Source: Winogradskyella sediminis (GTDB lineage Bacteria > Bacteroidota > Bacteroidia > Flavobacteriales > Flavobacteriaceae). Taken from it: a stretch of 64,000 nt of DNA. The stretch is from NCBI RefSeq assembly GCF_003387355.1, contig NZ_QUNH01000003.1, positions 354,337-418,336 on the forward strand, written 5' to 3'. The notes under the pieces were generated by a model. It was not told where the DNA came from. It was given only the letters and a program-made list of their open reading frames with translations, and did not search any database. The translations under genes were made by a program, and so were the position numbers. Below are positions 44,173-52,421 of this stretch, one piece after another (position 1 is the stretch's first letter; each line of letters opens with the position of its first letter).

Positions 44173-44194
44173 TAAATTTGCAACTCTAAATTTG
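44173..44194 (+). promoter_or_regulatory. Two tandem -7 boxes before mutS2
   Basis: TAAATTTG occurs at 44173-44180 and again at 44187-44194, inside a 14-bp direct repeat (AACTCTAAATTTG twice). Both match TAnnTTTG. Starts from the second would leave a leader of only a few nt before ATG 44206. Confidence 0.5.
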
Positions 44195-44205
44195 TAGCCT
44201 TTCAT

Positions 44206-46371
44206 ATGATAAATATTCATGAAAAAACATTAAAAGACCTCGAGTTTTTTACCGTTTTAAATCAAGTTAGCGAACATACTCTTACAGCTTTAGGAAAAGA
44301 AGCAGTATTGGCAACTCTTCCTTTTAAAGAAGAGCAACGGCTGCTATTAGAACTTGATTTTACAAATGAATACTTATCTTCTTTTGATAATGATAATCGC
44401 ATTCCAAATCACGGTTTTGATTCGATTTCTAAAGAACTAAAACTTTTAAAAATAGAAAACACGTATTTAGAGGTGCATAGCTTACAGAAAATTGTAAGCA
44501 TGTCTATTACGGTTAATTCCATTCTAATTTTCTTAAAGAAGTTTGAAACCTATTACCCTAAACTCTATCAAAATAGTCAAGATATTGAAGTTACTAAAGT
44601 CATTATTGAACAAGTCGATGCAGTTATTGATCGGTTTGGTGATATTAAGGATGATGCCTCTCCCGTACTTTTAAATTTAAGACGCACCATAAATCAACTA
44701 AAAGGTAAAATAAACAGCAGTTTTACTTCTGCATTAAACACCTATCATAATTTAGAATATCTCGATGATATTAGAGAGTCCGTTGTAGATAACAAGCGTG
44801 TGCTTGCAGTTAAGGCTATGTATCGTAGAAAAGTAAAAGGTGCTATAATGGGTGGAAGTAAAACGGGTAGCATCGTTTATATTGAACCTGAAACGACCTT
44901 ACAACACACAAGGGAGCTGAACAATTTAGAATATGAGGAAAAAGAAGAGGTCATAAAAATTTTAAAATCCCTTACCGATTATATTCGTTTGTTTTCTCCA
45001 CTTCTTAAAGATTACCAGGAATTTTTAACGGAATTAGACGTTATATCTGCCAAAGCAAAATATGCACAAAGTATGAATGCTATTTTGCCAGAATTCTCAG
45101 AAGAACGCCGTATGTATTTGCGTGATGCTTATCATCCGTTACTGTTTTTAAATAATAAAGAAAAAGTGGAAACGACTTATCCTCAAACGATAGGATTAGA
45201 AAAAGACAGTAGAATTATTGTAATTTCCGGACCAAATGCAGGAGGAAAAAGTATTACCTTAAAAACAGTTGGTTTGCTACAAGTAATGTTGCAAAGTGGT
45301 ATGCTTATTCCTGTACACGAGCGCAGTAAAGTGTGTTTATTCGATAGAGTTTTGAGTGATATTGGTGATAATCAATCCATTGAAAACCATTTAAGCACAT
45401 ACAGTTATCGTCTTAAACAGATGAATTATTTCCTCAGAAAATGTAATAATAAAACCTTATTCTTAATCGATGAGTTTGGAACAGGAAGTGATCCAGAATT
45501 AGGAGGTGCTTTAGCAGAAACGTTTTTAGAAGTTTTCTATGAGCGAGAAGCCTTTGGCATTATCACTACCCACTACTCTAACCTCAAATTATTAGCCAAT
45601 GAGTTGCCATACATGGAAAACGCTAATATGCTTTTTAACGAACGTACATTAGAACCGATGTACAAATTGGTGGTTGGCCAAGCAGGAAGTTCGTTTACGT
45701 TTGAAGTGGCACAGAAAAACGGCATTCCATATAGCTTAATTAATAAATCTAAAAAGAAAATTGAGCGCGGCAAAGTCCGGTTCGATGCAACAATTGCGAA
45801 GCTTCAAAAAGAACGCAGTAAATTAGAACGCACCGAACGTTCACTTAAAGAAAACGAAAAGAAGAAGTTGTCCGAAGCTGATAAGCTAGAAGAAGTCAAT
45901 GCTAAAGTTCAAAAGAAATTAGAAAGCTTTCAAGAGTTATATGATTCTAACCAACGCTTAATTTACTTAGGTCAAAAAGTCAATGATATCTCAGAAAAGT
46001 ATTTTGAAAATAAAAAGAAACGCGAGTTAATGGCTGAACTCTTTAAATTGGTTCAAATTGAAAATTCAAAGCGTAAAAAATTAACAGCGAAACAAAAACG
46101 CGCCGAAAAGCATAAAGAACGCCAAGTAAAAGCAGAAGCAGAAAAGAAAGTTGAAGTCATTCGTAAGAAGAAAAAAGCAGCTAAAAAGAAAGAAGTTAAA
46201 GTAGAAAAACCTAAACCTATTATACGTGTAGGTGATCGGGTACGCATGCAAGATGGACGAGCAATTGGCAGTGTCGATTCAATAGAAAAAGGCAAAGCCA
46301 ACGTTAATTATGGTATGTTTACCACCAACGTTAGCTTAGATCAATTGGAATTGGTTGAAGCTAAAAAATAA
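44206..46371 (+). CDS. mutS2: MutS2-family ATPase lacking an Smr nuclease domain
   Basis: A 721-residue cytoplasmic DNA- or ribosome-associated ATPase of the MutS2 branch. The N terminus begins HEKTLKDLEFFTVLNQV. The core has Walker A SGPNAGGKS (341-349), a signature helix SIENHLSTYSYRLKQ and Walker B LIDEFGTGSDPELGGAL, then the TTHYSNLK switch. A Lys/Glu-rich coiled coil (about 520-670) and a KOW-like end (RVGDRVRMQDGRAIGSVDSI) complete it. Classical MutS2 ends with an Smr nuclease domain, which is absent. A role in recombination control or ribosome rescue is possible. Confidence 0.9.
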   Translation: MINIHEKTLKDLEFFTVLNQVSEHTLTALGKEAVLATLPFKEEQRLLLELDFTNEYLSSFDNDNRIPNHGFDSISKELKLLKIENTYLEVHSLQKIVSMSITVNSILIFLKKFETYYPKLYQNSQDIEVTKVIIEQVDAVIDRFGDIKDDASPVLLNLRRTINQLKGKINSSFTSALNTYHNLEYLDDIRESVVDNKRVLAVKAMYRRKVKGAIMGGSKTGSIVYIEPETTLQHTRELNNLEYEEKEEVIKILKSLTDYIRLFSPLLKDYQEFLTELDVISAKAKYAQSMNAILPEFSEERRMYLRDAYHPLLFLNNKEKVETTYPQTIGLEKDSRIIVISGPNAGGKSITLKTVGLLQVMLQSGMLIPVHERSKVCLFDRVLSDIGDNQSIENHLSTYSYRLKQMNYFLRKCNNKTLFLIDEFGTGSDPELGGALAETFLEVFYEREAFGIITTHYSNLKLLANELPYMENANMLFNERTLEPMYKLVVGQAGSSFTFEVAQKNGIPYSLINKSKKKIERGKVRFDATIAKLQKERSKLERTERSLKENEKKKLSEADKLEEVNAKVQKKLESFQELYDSNQRLIYLGQKVNDISEKYFENKKKRELMAELFKLVQIENSKRKKLTAKQKRAEKHKERQVKAEAEKKVEVIRKKKKAAKKKEVKVEKPKPIIRVGDRVRMQDGRAIGSVDSIEKGKANVNYGMFTTNVSLDQLELVEAKK

Positions 46372-46472
46372 AACGAAGAACTTCAACATCCCTTACACTA
46401 ATTTGTAAGCTACTATAGTAAATGAAGAAGAGGATTTAACGTCTTTTTTAAATGCCTTACAGTCATAATACT

Positions 46473-46480
46473 TATCTTTG
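46473..46480 (+). promoter_or_regulatory. -7 box upstream of the DCC-family gene
   Basis: TATCTTTG matches TAnnTTTG and lies 87 nt before the ATG at 46567, leaving a leader of about 80 nt. Confidence 0.45.
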
Positions 46481-46486
46481 CCTCAT

Positions 46487-46561
46487 TCTGTCCTATTGAC
46501 GAAGGCAGACATCCATAAATAAAACCTGAGGCTTAAAATATATTCCTGGCTTCTAAGGAAT
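46487..46561 (+). promoter_or_regulatory. Hairpin-rich leader of the DCC-family gene
   Basis: Within the leader, TCTGTC (46487-46492) can pair with GGCAGA (46504-46509), one G-T pair. ATTCCT (46542-46547) pairs perfectly with AGGAAT (46556-46561), ending 5 nt before the start codon, where it could mask ribosome entry. No known riboswitch is recognised. Confidence 0.3.
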
Positions 46562-46566
46562 GACAC

Positions 46567-46989
46567 ATGATGTTAGAAATTCCAAAAAACAAACAATTAA
46601 TACTCTTCGACGGAGTTTGCAATCTCTGTAACTCTAGCGTTTTGTATGTAATAAAACGAGATCAAAAAGATAAATTCTTGTTTGCTCCTTTACAGAGTGA
46701 CATTGGAAAGACTATCATTAAAAAATTTCATATAGATACAGAAAAAACTGATTCTATATTATTATACAATCCTGAACAAGATCGTTTAACATATAAATCA
46801 ACAGCGGCATTATTAATTGCTAAGGACTTAAAATTTCCTACTAACCTAATGGCTGTTTTTTTAATAGTGCCTGCTTTTATAAGAAATTGGGTTTATAATT
46901 ATATTGCCAAACACCGTTATCAATGGTATGGAAAAAAGGAAGCTTGCATGATTCCTACTCCTGAGTTAAAATCTAAATTTTTAGATTAA
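46567..46989 (+). CDS. DCC-family (DUF393) thiol-disulfide-oxidoreductase-like protein
   Basis: A 140-residue protein of the DUF393 DCC family. The DGVCNLC motif near residue 15-21 gives the redox Cys pair in a thioredoxin-like fold; FAPLQSD and STAALLIAKDL also match. A hydrophobic segment (LMAVFLIVPAFIRNWVYNYIA) near residues 98-118 and the YGKKEACMIPTPELKSKFLD end are usual for the family. The function is not established. A second ATG one codon downstream is an equal candidate start. A perfect terminator follows. Confidence 0.87.
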   Translation: MMLEIPKNKQLILFDGVCNLCNSSVLYVIKRDQKDKFLFAPLQSDIGKTIIKKFHIDTEKTDSILLYNPEQDRLTYKSTAALLIAKDLKFPTNLMAVFLIVPAFIRNWVYNYIAKHRYQWYGKKEACMIPTPELKSKFLD

Positions 46990-46991
46990 AT

Positions 46992-47027
46992 AAAAAGCCT
47001 TTTCGCAACCAACGAAAAGGCTTTTTT
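46992..47027 (+). terminator. Rho-independent terminator after the DCC-family gene
   Basis: AAAAAGCCTTTTCG (46992-47005) pairs with CGAAAAGGCTTTTT (47013-47026) around a 7-nt loop, a 14-bp perfect stem. Confidence 0.93.
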
Positions 47028-47322
47028 AAATTAACAACTTACTTAAAACTAATGTCAACAAAAAAATGTATCAATTTTGTATTGAGCAATATTAAATTGA
47101 TTAATAGCACACTATTTTATTACCACAAAGATATAGACCGCTTAAAAAGCAGCCTAAAATAATCGTTATACACACTTGTAATAATGATTTAGGTTTAAAA
47201 AATGTCAATTCTATCTATCAATAACATTTTAACAGTAATTGTCTTACTAATCAATAACGTAGGTTCACGTATTATACTTTACACTTCACTCATTGTAAAT
47301 TACATAGCGATACTAAGTGTTT

Positions 47323-47330
47323 TAATTTTG
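47323..47330 (+). promoter_or_regulatory. -7 box of the MuiA-like gene
   Basis: TAATTTTG matches TAnnTTTG, 25 nt before the ATG at 47355. Confidence 0.45.
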
Positions 47331-47354
47331 AATAAACCAAAACACTTTTTCACT

Positions 47355-49490
47355 ATGATTATCCAATCAATTTTTTTAAAAAAGCCACTATGCATTTTAT
47401 TTCTTCTTGCATTACAAATGGTACAAGCATCACAACAACCTAGTAAAATAAAAACAGTCACCGTATACTTGGATGGAGCAGAAATAAACAGAGAATCTAC
47501 AGTAAAAATTGATGCAGGGAAATCTGAAATCACGTTGAACGGATTGTCACCTTTTATAGAAGAAAGCAGCATCCAAATCTCAGGATTAAAAGACGCTTCT
47601 ATTTTATCTATTAATTATGGCATCAATTTTTTATCTAAACAAAAGAAAAGCGATTCCATCGTAACATTACAAAATAAATTAACAGTATTAGAGGATAAGA
47701 TACAATACCAACACCATTTAATTGCTGGTTATAATGAAGAACTAAGTCTATTACAAAAAAACAAAACATTAGGCAATGCCTCTGAAGTTGTTAATCTAGA
47801 AAAGTTGAAAACCTTTGCGACCTACTATAGAACGCGGATTACAGCACTTAAAATAGACCTAGATAATTCTAATTCCAAAATTCTAGATTACCAAGAACTG
47901 AAGTCTGATATAAACTTACAGTTAAAAGAATTAAACGTTATTAAAAAAGTACAAACCGGCGAAATTAAAATTAAGCTAAATAGCACTATCGCTACAACAC
48001 TAGACTTAAAAATTACATACAATATTAAGAATGCCGGTTGGTTTCCTGTGTACGACTTAAAGGCTGATAAAATTAATAGTCCTATTAATTTGGAGTATAA
48101 AGCGCATGTTTTTCAAAACTCGGGTTGCGACTGGACGGATGTTAATTTGGTACTTTCTACAAGCGATCCCAATACTAATAATACAAAACCTATTGTGAAC
48201 CCCAAGTATTTAAACTTTGTAAACCCATATCGCAACTACCAATCACAAAGGGCCACTAGAAGCTATAATTACAAGTACAATCCTTTAGTTAAAAATGTTT
48301 CTGGCGTTGTAACATCATCGTCAGATGGTTTACCATTACCTGGAGTTAGCGTTCTTGAAAAAGGAACTTCCAACGGTATAGAAACTGATTTTGACGGTCG
48401 TTATACTCTAAAAACAACATCTGGAAATACATTACAATATTCCTATGCAGGTATGAAAACAGAAACCTTACCAATTCACTCTAGTATTATGAATGTTTCA
48501 TTAGATGATGCCAATACTTTAGACGAAGTAGTCGTGGTTGGTTACGGAACAAAAGGTGAAAAATCAATCTCTAAAGCGATTTCTACAGTGAAATCTGAAG
48601 AAATATCTCACGCTTTAAAAGGACAAGTTGCTGAAGTCAATATACGAGGTGTTGGTAGTTTAAAATCAACATCTAATCCGCTATATATTGTTGATGGTGT
48701 ACCCTTTACTGATAAACACATAAATAATATAAATCCTGATGATATTTTAGATATAAAAGTGCTTAAGGATGCATCCTCAACCAGTATGTACGGCAGTCGT
48801 GGATCCAATGGTGTTGTTTTAATTACATTAAAAGAAGCGTCTAAAAGTAAGATAAACAACTTAGGTATTACTGTAGAAACAGGGATTATGAATACCAGAT
48901 TCGAGATAAATAAAATGCATTCAATTCCATCTGACGGTGATATTTCGGTTATAGACATTGACCAGTTTAGTGTACCAGCCTCTTATAATTATTTTGCAGC
49001 GCCTATTCTAAATGAAAATGTATTCTTAACTGCTAAAATTGGAAATTGGGAACAGTACAATTTATTACCAGCTGAAGCAAATATATATTTTGAAGGAAGT
49101 TATTCTGGTAAAACCAACATTAACCCAAGTGCCACTACAGATAGTTTAACGGTGTCGTTAGGTGTAGATCCTAATATTATAGTAAAACGCAAACAACGGA
49201 ACGATTTTAAAAAGACAACATTTATAGGAAACAATAGAGTGATTCAAAAAGCCTTTGAAATTGAAATAAAAAACAATAAACCTACCGATATTCAACTCAC
49301 ATTATTAGATCGCATACCAAAAAGCCAAGATAAAACCATTAAAATTGACGATATAGAAACCGGAAGCTCTAAATACGATGAAGATAATGGTATCTTAACG
49401 TGGCGACTAAATTTAAAATCGAGTGCCACAGAAAATGTTAAACTTTCGTATTCTGTAAAATTTCCGAAAGGTAAACGCGTTAACTTATAA
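47355..49490 (+). CDS. MuiA/DUF4139 protein with inserted carboxypeptidase-like and SusC-type TonB-plug domains
   Basis: A 711-residue exported protein. The ATG at 47355 begins a signal peptide (hydrophobic residues about 9-24, ending VQAS). An in-frame start at 47202 lies before the promoter box and is rejected. Residues 30-130 are DUF4140-like (TVTVYLDGAEINRESTVKI), followed by coiled coil and the first part of DUF4139 (ITYNIKNAGWFPVYDLKAD). Residues about 315-530 are an insertion: a carboxypeptidase-D-like regulatory domain (VSGVVTSSSDGLPLPGVSVL) then a SusC-type plug (EVVVVGYGTK, NPLYIVDGVPF, VLKDASSTSMYGSRGSNGV). DUF4139 then resumes (VPASYNYFAAPILNENVFLT) to the end (FPKGKRVNL). No barrel follows the plug. 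Some flavobacterial MuiA-family proteins appear to share this layout, from memory. Confidence 0.82.
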   Translation: MIIQSIFLKKPLCILFLLALQMVQASQQPSKIKTVTVYLDGAEINRESTVKIDAGKSEITLNGLSPFIEESSIQISGLKDASILSINYGINFLSKQKKSDSIVTLQNKLTVLEDKIQYQHHLIAGYNEELSLLQKNKTLGNASEVVNLEKLKTFATYYRTRITALKIDLDNSNSKILDYQELKSDINLQLKELNVIKKVQTGEIKIKLNSTIATTLDLKITYNIKNAGWFPVYDLKADKINSPINLEYKAHVFQNSGCDWTDVNLVLSTSDPNTNNTKPIVNPKYLNFVNPYRNYQSQRATRSYNYKYNPLVKNVSGVVTSSSDGLPLPGVSVLEKGTSNGIETDFDGRYTLKTTSGNTLQYSYAGMKTETLPIHSSIMNVSLDDANTLDEVVVVGYGTKGEKSISKAISTVKSEEISHALKGQVAEVNIRGVGSLKSTSNPLYIVDGVPFTDKHINNINPDDILDIKVLKDASSTSMYGSRGSNGVVLITLKEASKSKINNLGITVETGIMNTRFEINKMHSIPSDGDISVIDIDQFSVPASYNYFAAPILNENVFLTAKIGNWEQYNLLPAEANIYFEGSYSGKTNINPSATTDSLTVSLGVDPNIIVKRKQRNDFKKTTFIGNNRVIQKAFEIEIKNNKPTDIQLTLLDRIPKSQDKTIKIDDIETGSSKYDEDNGILTWRLNLKSSATENVKLSYSVKFPKGKRVNL

Positions 49491-49500
49491 CAAAACACAC

Positions 49501-49636
49501 AGCCTCAAAATAAAATAGCTTCAGTTAAACCCTAACTTCTGTTAGTTAGGAACGAGTTTAATTCTCATAAGAAGAATGTCTAACTTCTTGTAAGTGTCAT
49601 TAAAATTGGCAGAACCACTATTTTCGTTTTGAGGCT
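49501..49636 (+). ncRNA. Candidate structured RNA or large terminator, 136 nt
   Basis: AGCCTCAAAA (49501-49510) and AAAATAG (49512-49518) pair perfectly with TTTTGAGGCT (49627-49636) and CTATTTT (49618-49624). The enclosed 99 nt can form three hairpins: TTAAAC/GTTTAA plus CCTAACT/AGTTAGG (49525-49561), ATTCT/AGAAT (49561-49577) and ACTT/AAGT (49583-49595). A T run follows the closing stem, so it can act as a terminator for the MuiA-like gene. Type (ncRNA, terminator or remnant mobile element) is undecided. Confidence 0.4.
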
Positions 49637-49639
49637 TTT

Positions 49640-49972
49640 TTACTGCTTTAGTAAGCGCTCTAGAAAACGATACATATTTTCTTCTGTAACATCAAATGCC
49701 TCATCAGATAAAAATAAAACCTTTACATCTTCGAGTAAGATGTCTACATCATCTTTAGCATAATTATGTTGCTCTAAACTCGTCATGATTTTCTTGATAC
49801 CTTGGTAATCGTTGTCACGATTAAATTCATCATGTATATCTTGAAATGTTTGCTTATCGATTTTAGAAAGAATCATGTCTCTTTCTTCAGGAGTTTCTTT
49901 AAAATCAGAATTTGCAGCAAAAAGTAAAATGTAGGCTACGAGTTCATCTCGTGTCCAGTCGATTGTGTTCAT
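49640..49972 (-). CDS. Small acidic helical protein, TerB-like
   Basis: A 110-residue cytoplasmic protein of unassigned function. It is acidic and largely helical (WTRDELVAYILLFAANSDF, then TPEERDMILSKID), which resembles TerB-like tellurite-resistance-type helical domains with Asp/Glu-rich turns. The match is by pattern only. It starts 4 bp after the sulfurtransferase stop, so it is co-transcribed behind it. No catalytic motif is visible. Confidence 0.65.
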   Translation of the reverse strand: MNTIDWTRDELVAYILLFAANSDFKETPEERDMILSKIDKQTFQDIHDEFNRDNDYQGIKKIMTSLEQHNYAKDDVDILLEDVKVLFLSDEAFDVTEENMYRFLERLLKQ

Positions 49973-49976
49973 TGAA

Positions 49977-50804
49977 TTAAGGTGTTAAGCTTCCATATTC
50001 TGTCCATGAACCATCATAGACAATTAAATTATTATAATTACAAAGTGTCGCTCCTAAGGCTAAAATACAAGCCGTAATACCAGAGCCGCAACTAAAAACT
50101 ATTTGAGTTTCATTTGCGACTAAAGTATTAAAGATTTTTAGAAGTTCTTTTTTAGGTTTCATTATATAACCATTAAATAATGTCGTGTAAGGTAAATTTT
50201 TTGAATTAGGAATTGTACCACGTCGCAATCCTTCCCTAGGTTCATCAACCTTACACATAAAGCGGTCTTTTGAACGTGCATCTACAATTAAAGTGTCTTC
50301 TTCAGTAATGTACTCTTGTAAACCTTTAAAATCCGTCATTAATTGCGGCTGAAAACCAGCAATAAAATCACCTTTATCATAACAGTCTTCATTATAATTT
50401 TCAACTTGAAATCCTTTCAGTTGCCATTGCGGTAGACCTCCATCTAAGACCGCTACATTTTTAAAGCCAAATACTTTAAACAGCCACCAAACTCTAGCAC
50501 TAGAATAGATACCCTTATCATCATAAACGATAATTACGGAATCGTTATAAATACCTAAGCCTTGAGCTTCGCTTTCAAATTGTGATTTTGAAGGTAACGT
50601 GCTCGGAAATGGAGCGGCAATATCACTAAACTTTTGTTTAATATCAAAATACCGCGCATTGGGTATACGTATAGCAGCCGAACTGATTACCTTATTTATG
50701 GTACCATCTAGCAAAATGAGGTTACTAGCGTTATAGTGCTTTTGAAGCCATTCAACTGAAACCAAATCTGAAGTAACATCAACTAGGTCCAACGGATTAT
50801 TCAT
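49977..50804 (-). CDS. Tandem-rhodanese sulfurtransferase
   Basis: A 275-residue cytoplasmic enzyme of the thiosulfate/3-mercaptopyruvate sulfurtransferase family. Two rhodanese domains: an inactive N-terminal one (SVEWLQKHYNASNLILLDG, IVYDDKGIYSSARVWWLFK) and an active C-terminal one with CGSGITA, catalytic Cys239. The CGSGxTA loop points to 3-mercaptopyruvate as substrate rather than thiosulfate. The gene is followed at 4 bp by the small TerB-like protein gene. Confidence 0.92.
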   Translation of the reverse strand: MNNPLDLVDVTSDLVSVEWLQKHYNASNLILLDGTINKVISSAAIRIPNARYFDIKQKFSDIAAPFPSTLPSKSQFESEAQGLGIYNDSVIIVYDDKGIYSSARVWWLFKVFGFKNVAVLDGGLPQWQLKGFQVENYNEDCYDKGDFIAGFQPQLMTDFKGLQEYITEEDTLIVDARSKDRFMCKVDEPREGLRRGTIPNSKNLPYTTLFNGYIMKPKKELLKIFNTLVANETQIVFSCGSGITACILALGATLCNYNNLIVYDGSWTEYGSLTP

Positions 50805-50912
50805 GATCTCTGTAGAATTGAATATGACACCTTAATGGGCAAATCATGTATTTCGTTTTAATTTGAATAGCATAAAGTTAAAATAATTTATCAAACTTCA
50901 ATAGATAGCTTT

Positions 50913-52358
50913 TTAAGAATCTAAATCAAATGTTTCAGAAGGATTTTCGTGTGCTTCATAATTCAACATATTTTCACCATCTGCAATTATAGAACATACT
51001 GTAGCATCACCTGTGACATTCACTACCGTTCTAAACATATCTAATATTCTATCTACAGGAAATATGATGGCAATCCAAGCCGGATTTAATCCAACAGAGC
51101 TCAATACAATAATCAACATAACTAAACCTGCACTTGGTACCGCAGCTGAACCGATGGAAGCTAACGTAGCTGTTAATACTACTGTAATTTGTTGACTTAT
51201 GGTTAAATCGATCATATGTAATTGCGCTAAAAATATAACAGCTACAGCTTGATACATACTTGTACCATCCATATTAACAGTGGCTCCAATAGGCAGTACA
51301 AAACTACTTATCTTTTTATCGACGCCTAAATTCTCTTCTACACATTCCATAGTGACAGGAAGTGTGGCAGCACTACTCGATGTTGAAAATGCTAAAGTTT
51401 GTGCTGGACTCATAGCTTTAAAGAATCCGGTATATGGTATTTTCTTAACAAATAGTTTTAAAACTAAAGGATAAATTACAAATATCATTAATATTAATCC
51501 CGCTAAAACAGTTAACGAATACCAACTTAAGCCTTTGAAAATCTCGACAACTTTACCGATGTCATCGCCAGCCATTTTACTTACAACACCTGCAAGTAAA
51601 GCAAATACAAAAAATGGTGCACCTTGCATTACAATGTCCACCATTTTTAAAAAGACTTCATTTATTCCGTTAACTAAGTTTAAAACTGGAAGTGATTTGT
51701 CTGAAGGTATAAATAACAGACAGACACCAAAGAATATGGCAAAAAAGATGATTTGTAACATTAAGCCATTATCGGATAAAGAATGGAAAAAATTACTAGG
51801 AACTACATCTATCAATGGTTGTAAAGGGGATGTTTCCTTACGTTCTTCAACTGTTTCCATTTTGTCTGCAACAGCAGCTTCTTTTAATTCACTTTTGGAT
51901 AATTCTGAAATTTGCTGCGCACGTTTAAAAAACTTTGGATCTTGAAGGTAGTTGATGCCATCTTTTATGTCATGGCCTTCGCTATCTGCCCAAATCTCGT
52001 AACTAATACGATTATCTATTCGGCTTTGTTCATCAATAAGTTCTCCTGGTTTAAAAACATTAACAAGTACTAATCCCAAAGAAATAGCCATAATCGTGGT
52101 AAGCAGGTAAATCCCTAAGGTCTTCCCTCCCATTCTACCTAAGCTTTTAGGATCGCCAATATTAGCTACACCACTTATAATTGAAAATAAAACCAATGGT
52201 ACTGCTATAAGCTTTAATAAATTAATGAAAATAGTACCAAAAGGATCAATCCAATCTATAGTAAATTGACTCCATCCCATTGAGCTAGAAATTAAAGCCC
52301 AAATGATACCGAGTACCATTCCTATAATAATTTTCCAATGTAGTGCTAGTTTTTTCAT
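50913..52358 (-). CDS. Dicarboxylate/amino acid:cation symporter (DAACS family)
   Basis: A 481-residue inner-membrane carrier with eight transmembrane helices and two re-entrant hairpins. Hallmarks are FINLLKLIAVPLVLFSIISGV, the serine-rich hairpin AFSTSSSAATLPVTMECVEENLG, and the helix 7-8 region VNMDGTSMYQAVAVIFLAQ and TATLASIGSAAVPSAGLVML, which bind Na+ and the substrate. This matches GltP/DctA-type transport of glutamate, aspartate or C4-dicarboxylates. A cytoplasmic or periplasmic insert (about 105-175, Lys/Glu-rich) is longer than in E. coli GltP. Exact substrate not determined. Confidence 0.93.
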   Translation of the reverse strand: MKKLALHWKIIIGMVLGIIWALISSSMGWSQFTIDWIDPFGTIFINLLKLIAVPLVLFSIISGVANIGDPKSLGRMGGKTLGIYLLTTIMAISLGLVLVNVFKPGELIDEQSRIDNRISYEIWADSEGHDIKDGINYLQDPKFFKRAQQISELSKSELKEAAVADKMETVEERKETSPLQPLIDVVPSNFFHSLSDNGLMLQIIFFAIFFGVCLLFIPSDKSLPVLNLVNGINEVFLKMVDIVMQGAPFFVFALLAGVVSKMAGDDIGKVVEIFKGLSWYSLTVLAGLILMIFVIYPLVLKLFVKKIPYTGFFKAMSPAQTLAFSTSSSAATLPVTMECVEENLGVDKKISSFVLPIGATVNMDGTSMYQAVAVIFLAQLHMIDLTISQQITVVLTATLASIGSAAVPSAGLVMLIIVLSSVGLNPAWIAIIFPVDRILDMFRTVVNVTGDATVCSIIADGENMLNYEAHENPSETFDLDS

Positions 52359-52421
52359 ATGTAATACTTCTATAAAGCAGGATTTTGTTGGTTTATAATT
52401 ATATTTCTAATCTAAGGAGAA

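Larger units (their letters stand above)
46990..47354 (+). other. Gene-free stretch between the DCC gene and the MuiA-like gene
   Basis: Contains the DCC terminator (46992-47027) and the -7 box at 47323-47330. The frame of the MuiA-like gene is open back to 47202, but this lies upstream of the promoter box and before a clear signal peptide, so it is not counted as coding. Confidence 0.5.

Noticed and set aside
47202-47354. Extended N terminus of the MuiA-like protein from ATG 47202
   Set aside because: The extension lies upstream of a -7 box and precedes a complete signal peptide at 47355.
49501-49636. Integron attC site or riboswitch
   Set aside because: The CCTAAC/GTTAGG arms look superficially like attC cores, but the R/L box order and bulges do not fit, no integrase is nearby, and no known riboswitch consensus is recognised.
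51535-51945. 136-codon plus-strand frame antisense to the DAACS carrier
   Set aside because: It mirrors the conserved carrier gene and its composition shows no own coding signature.
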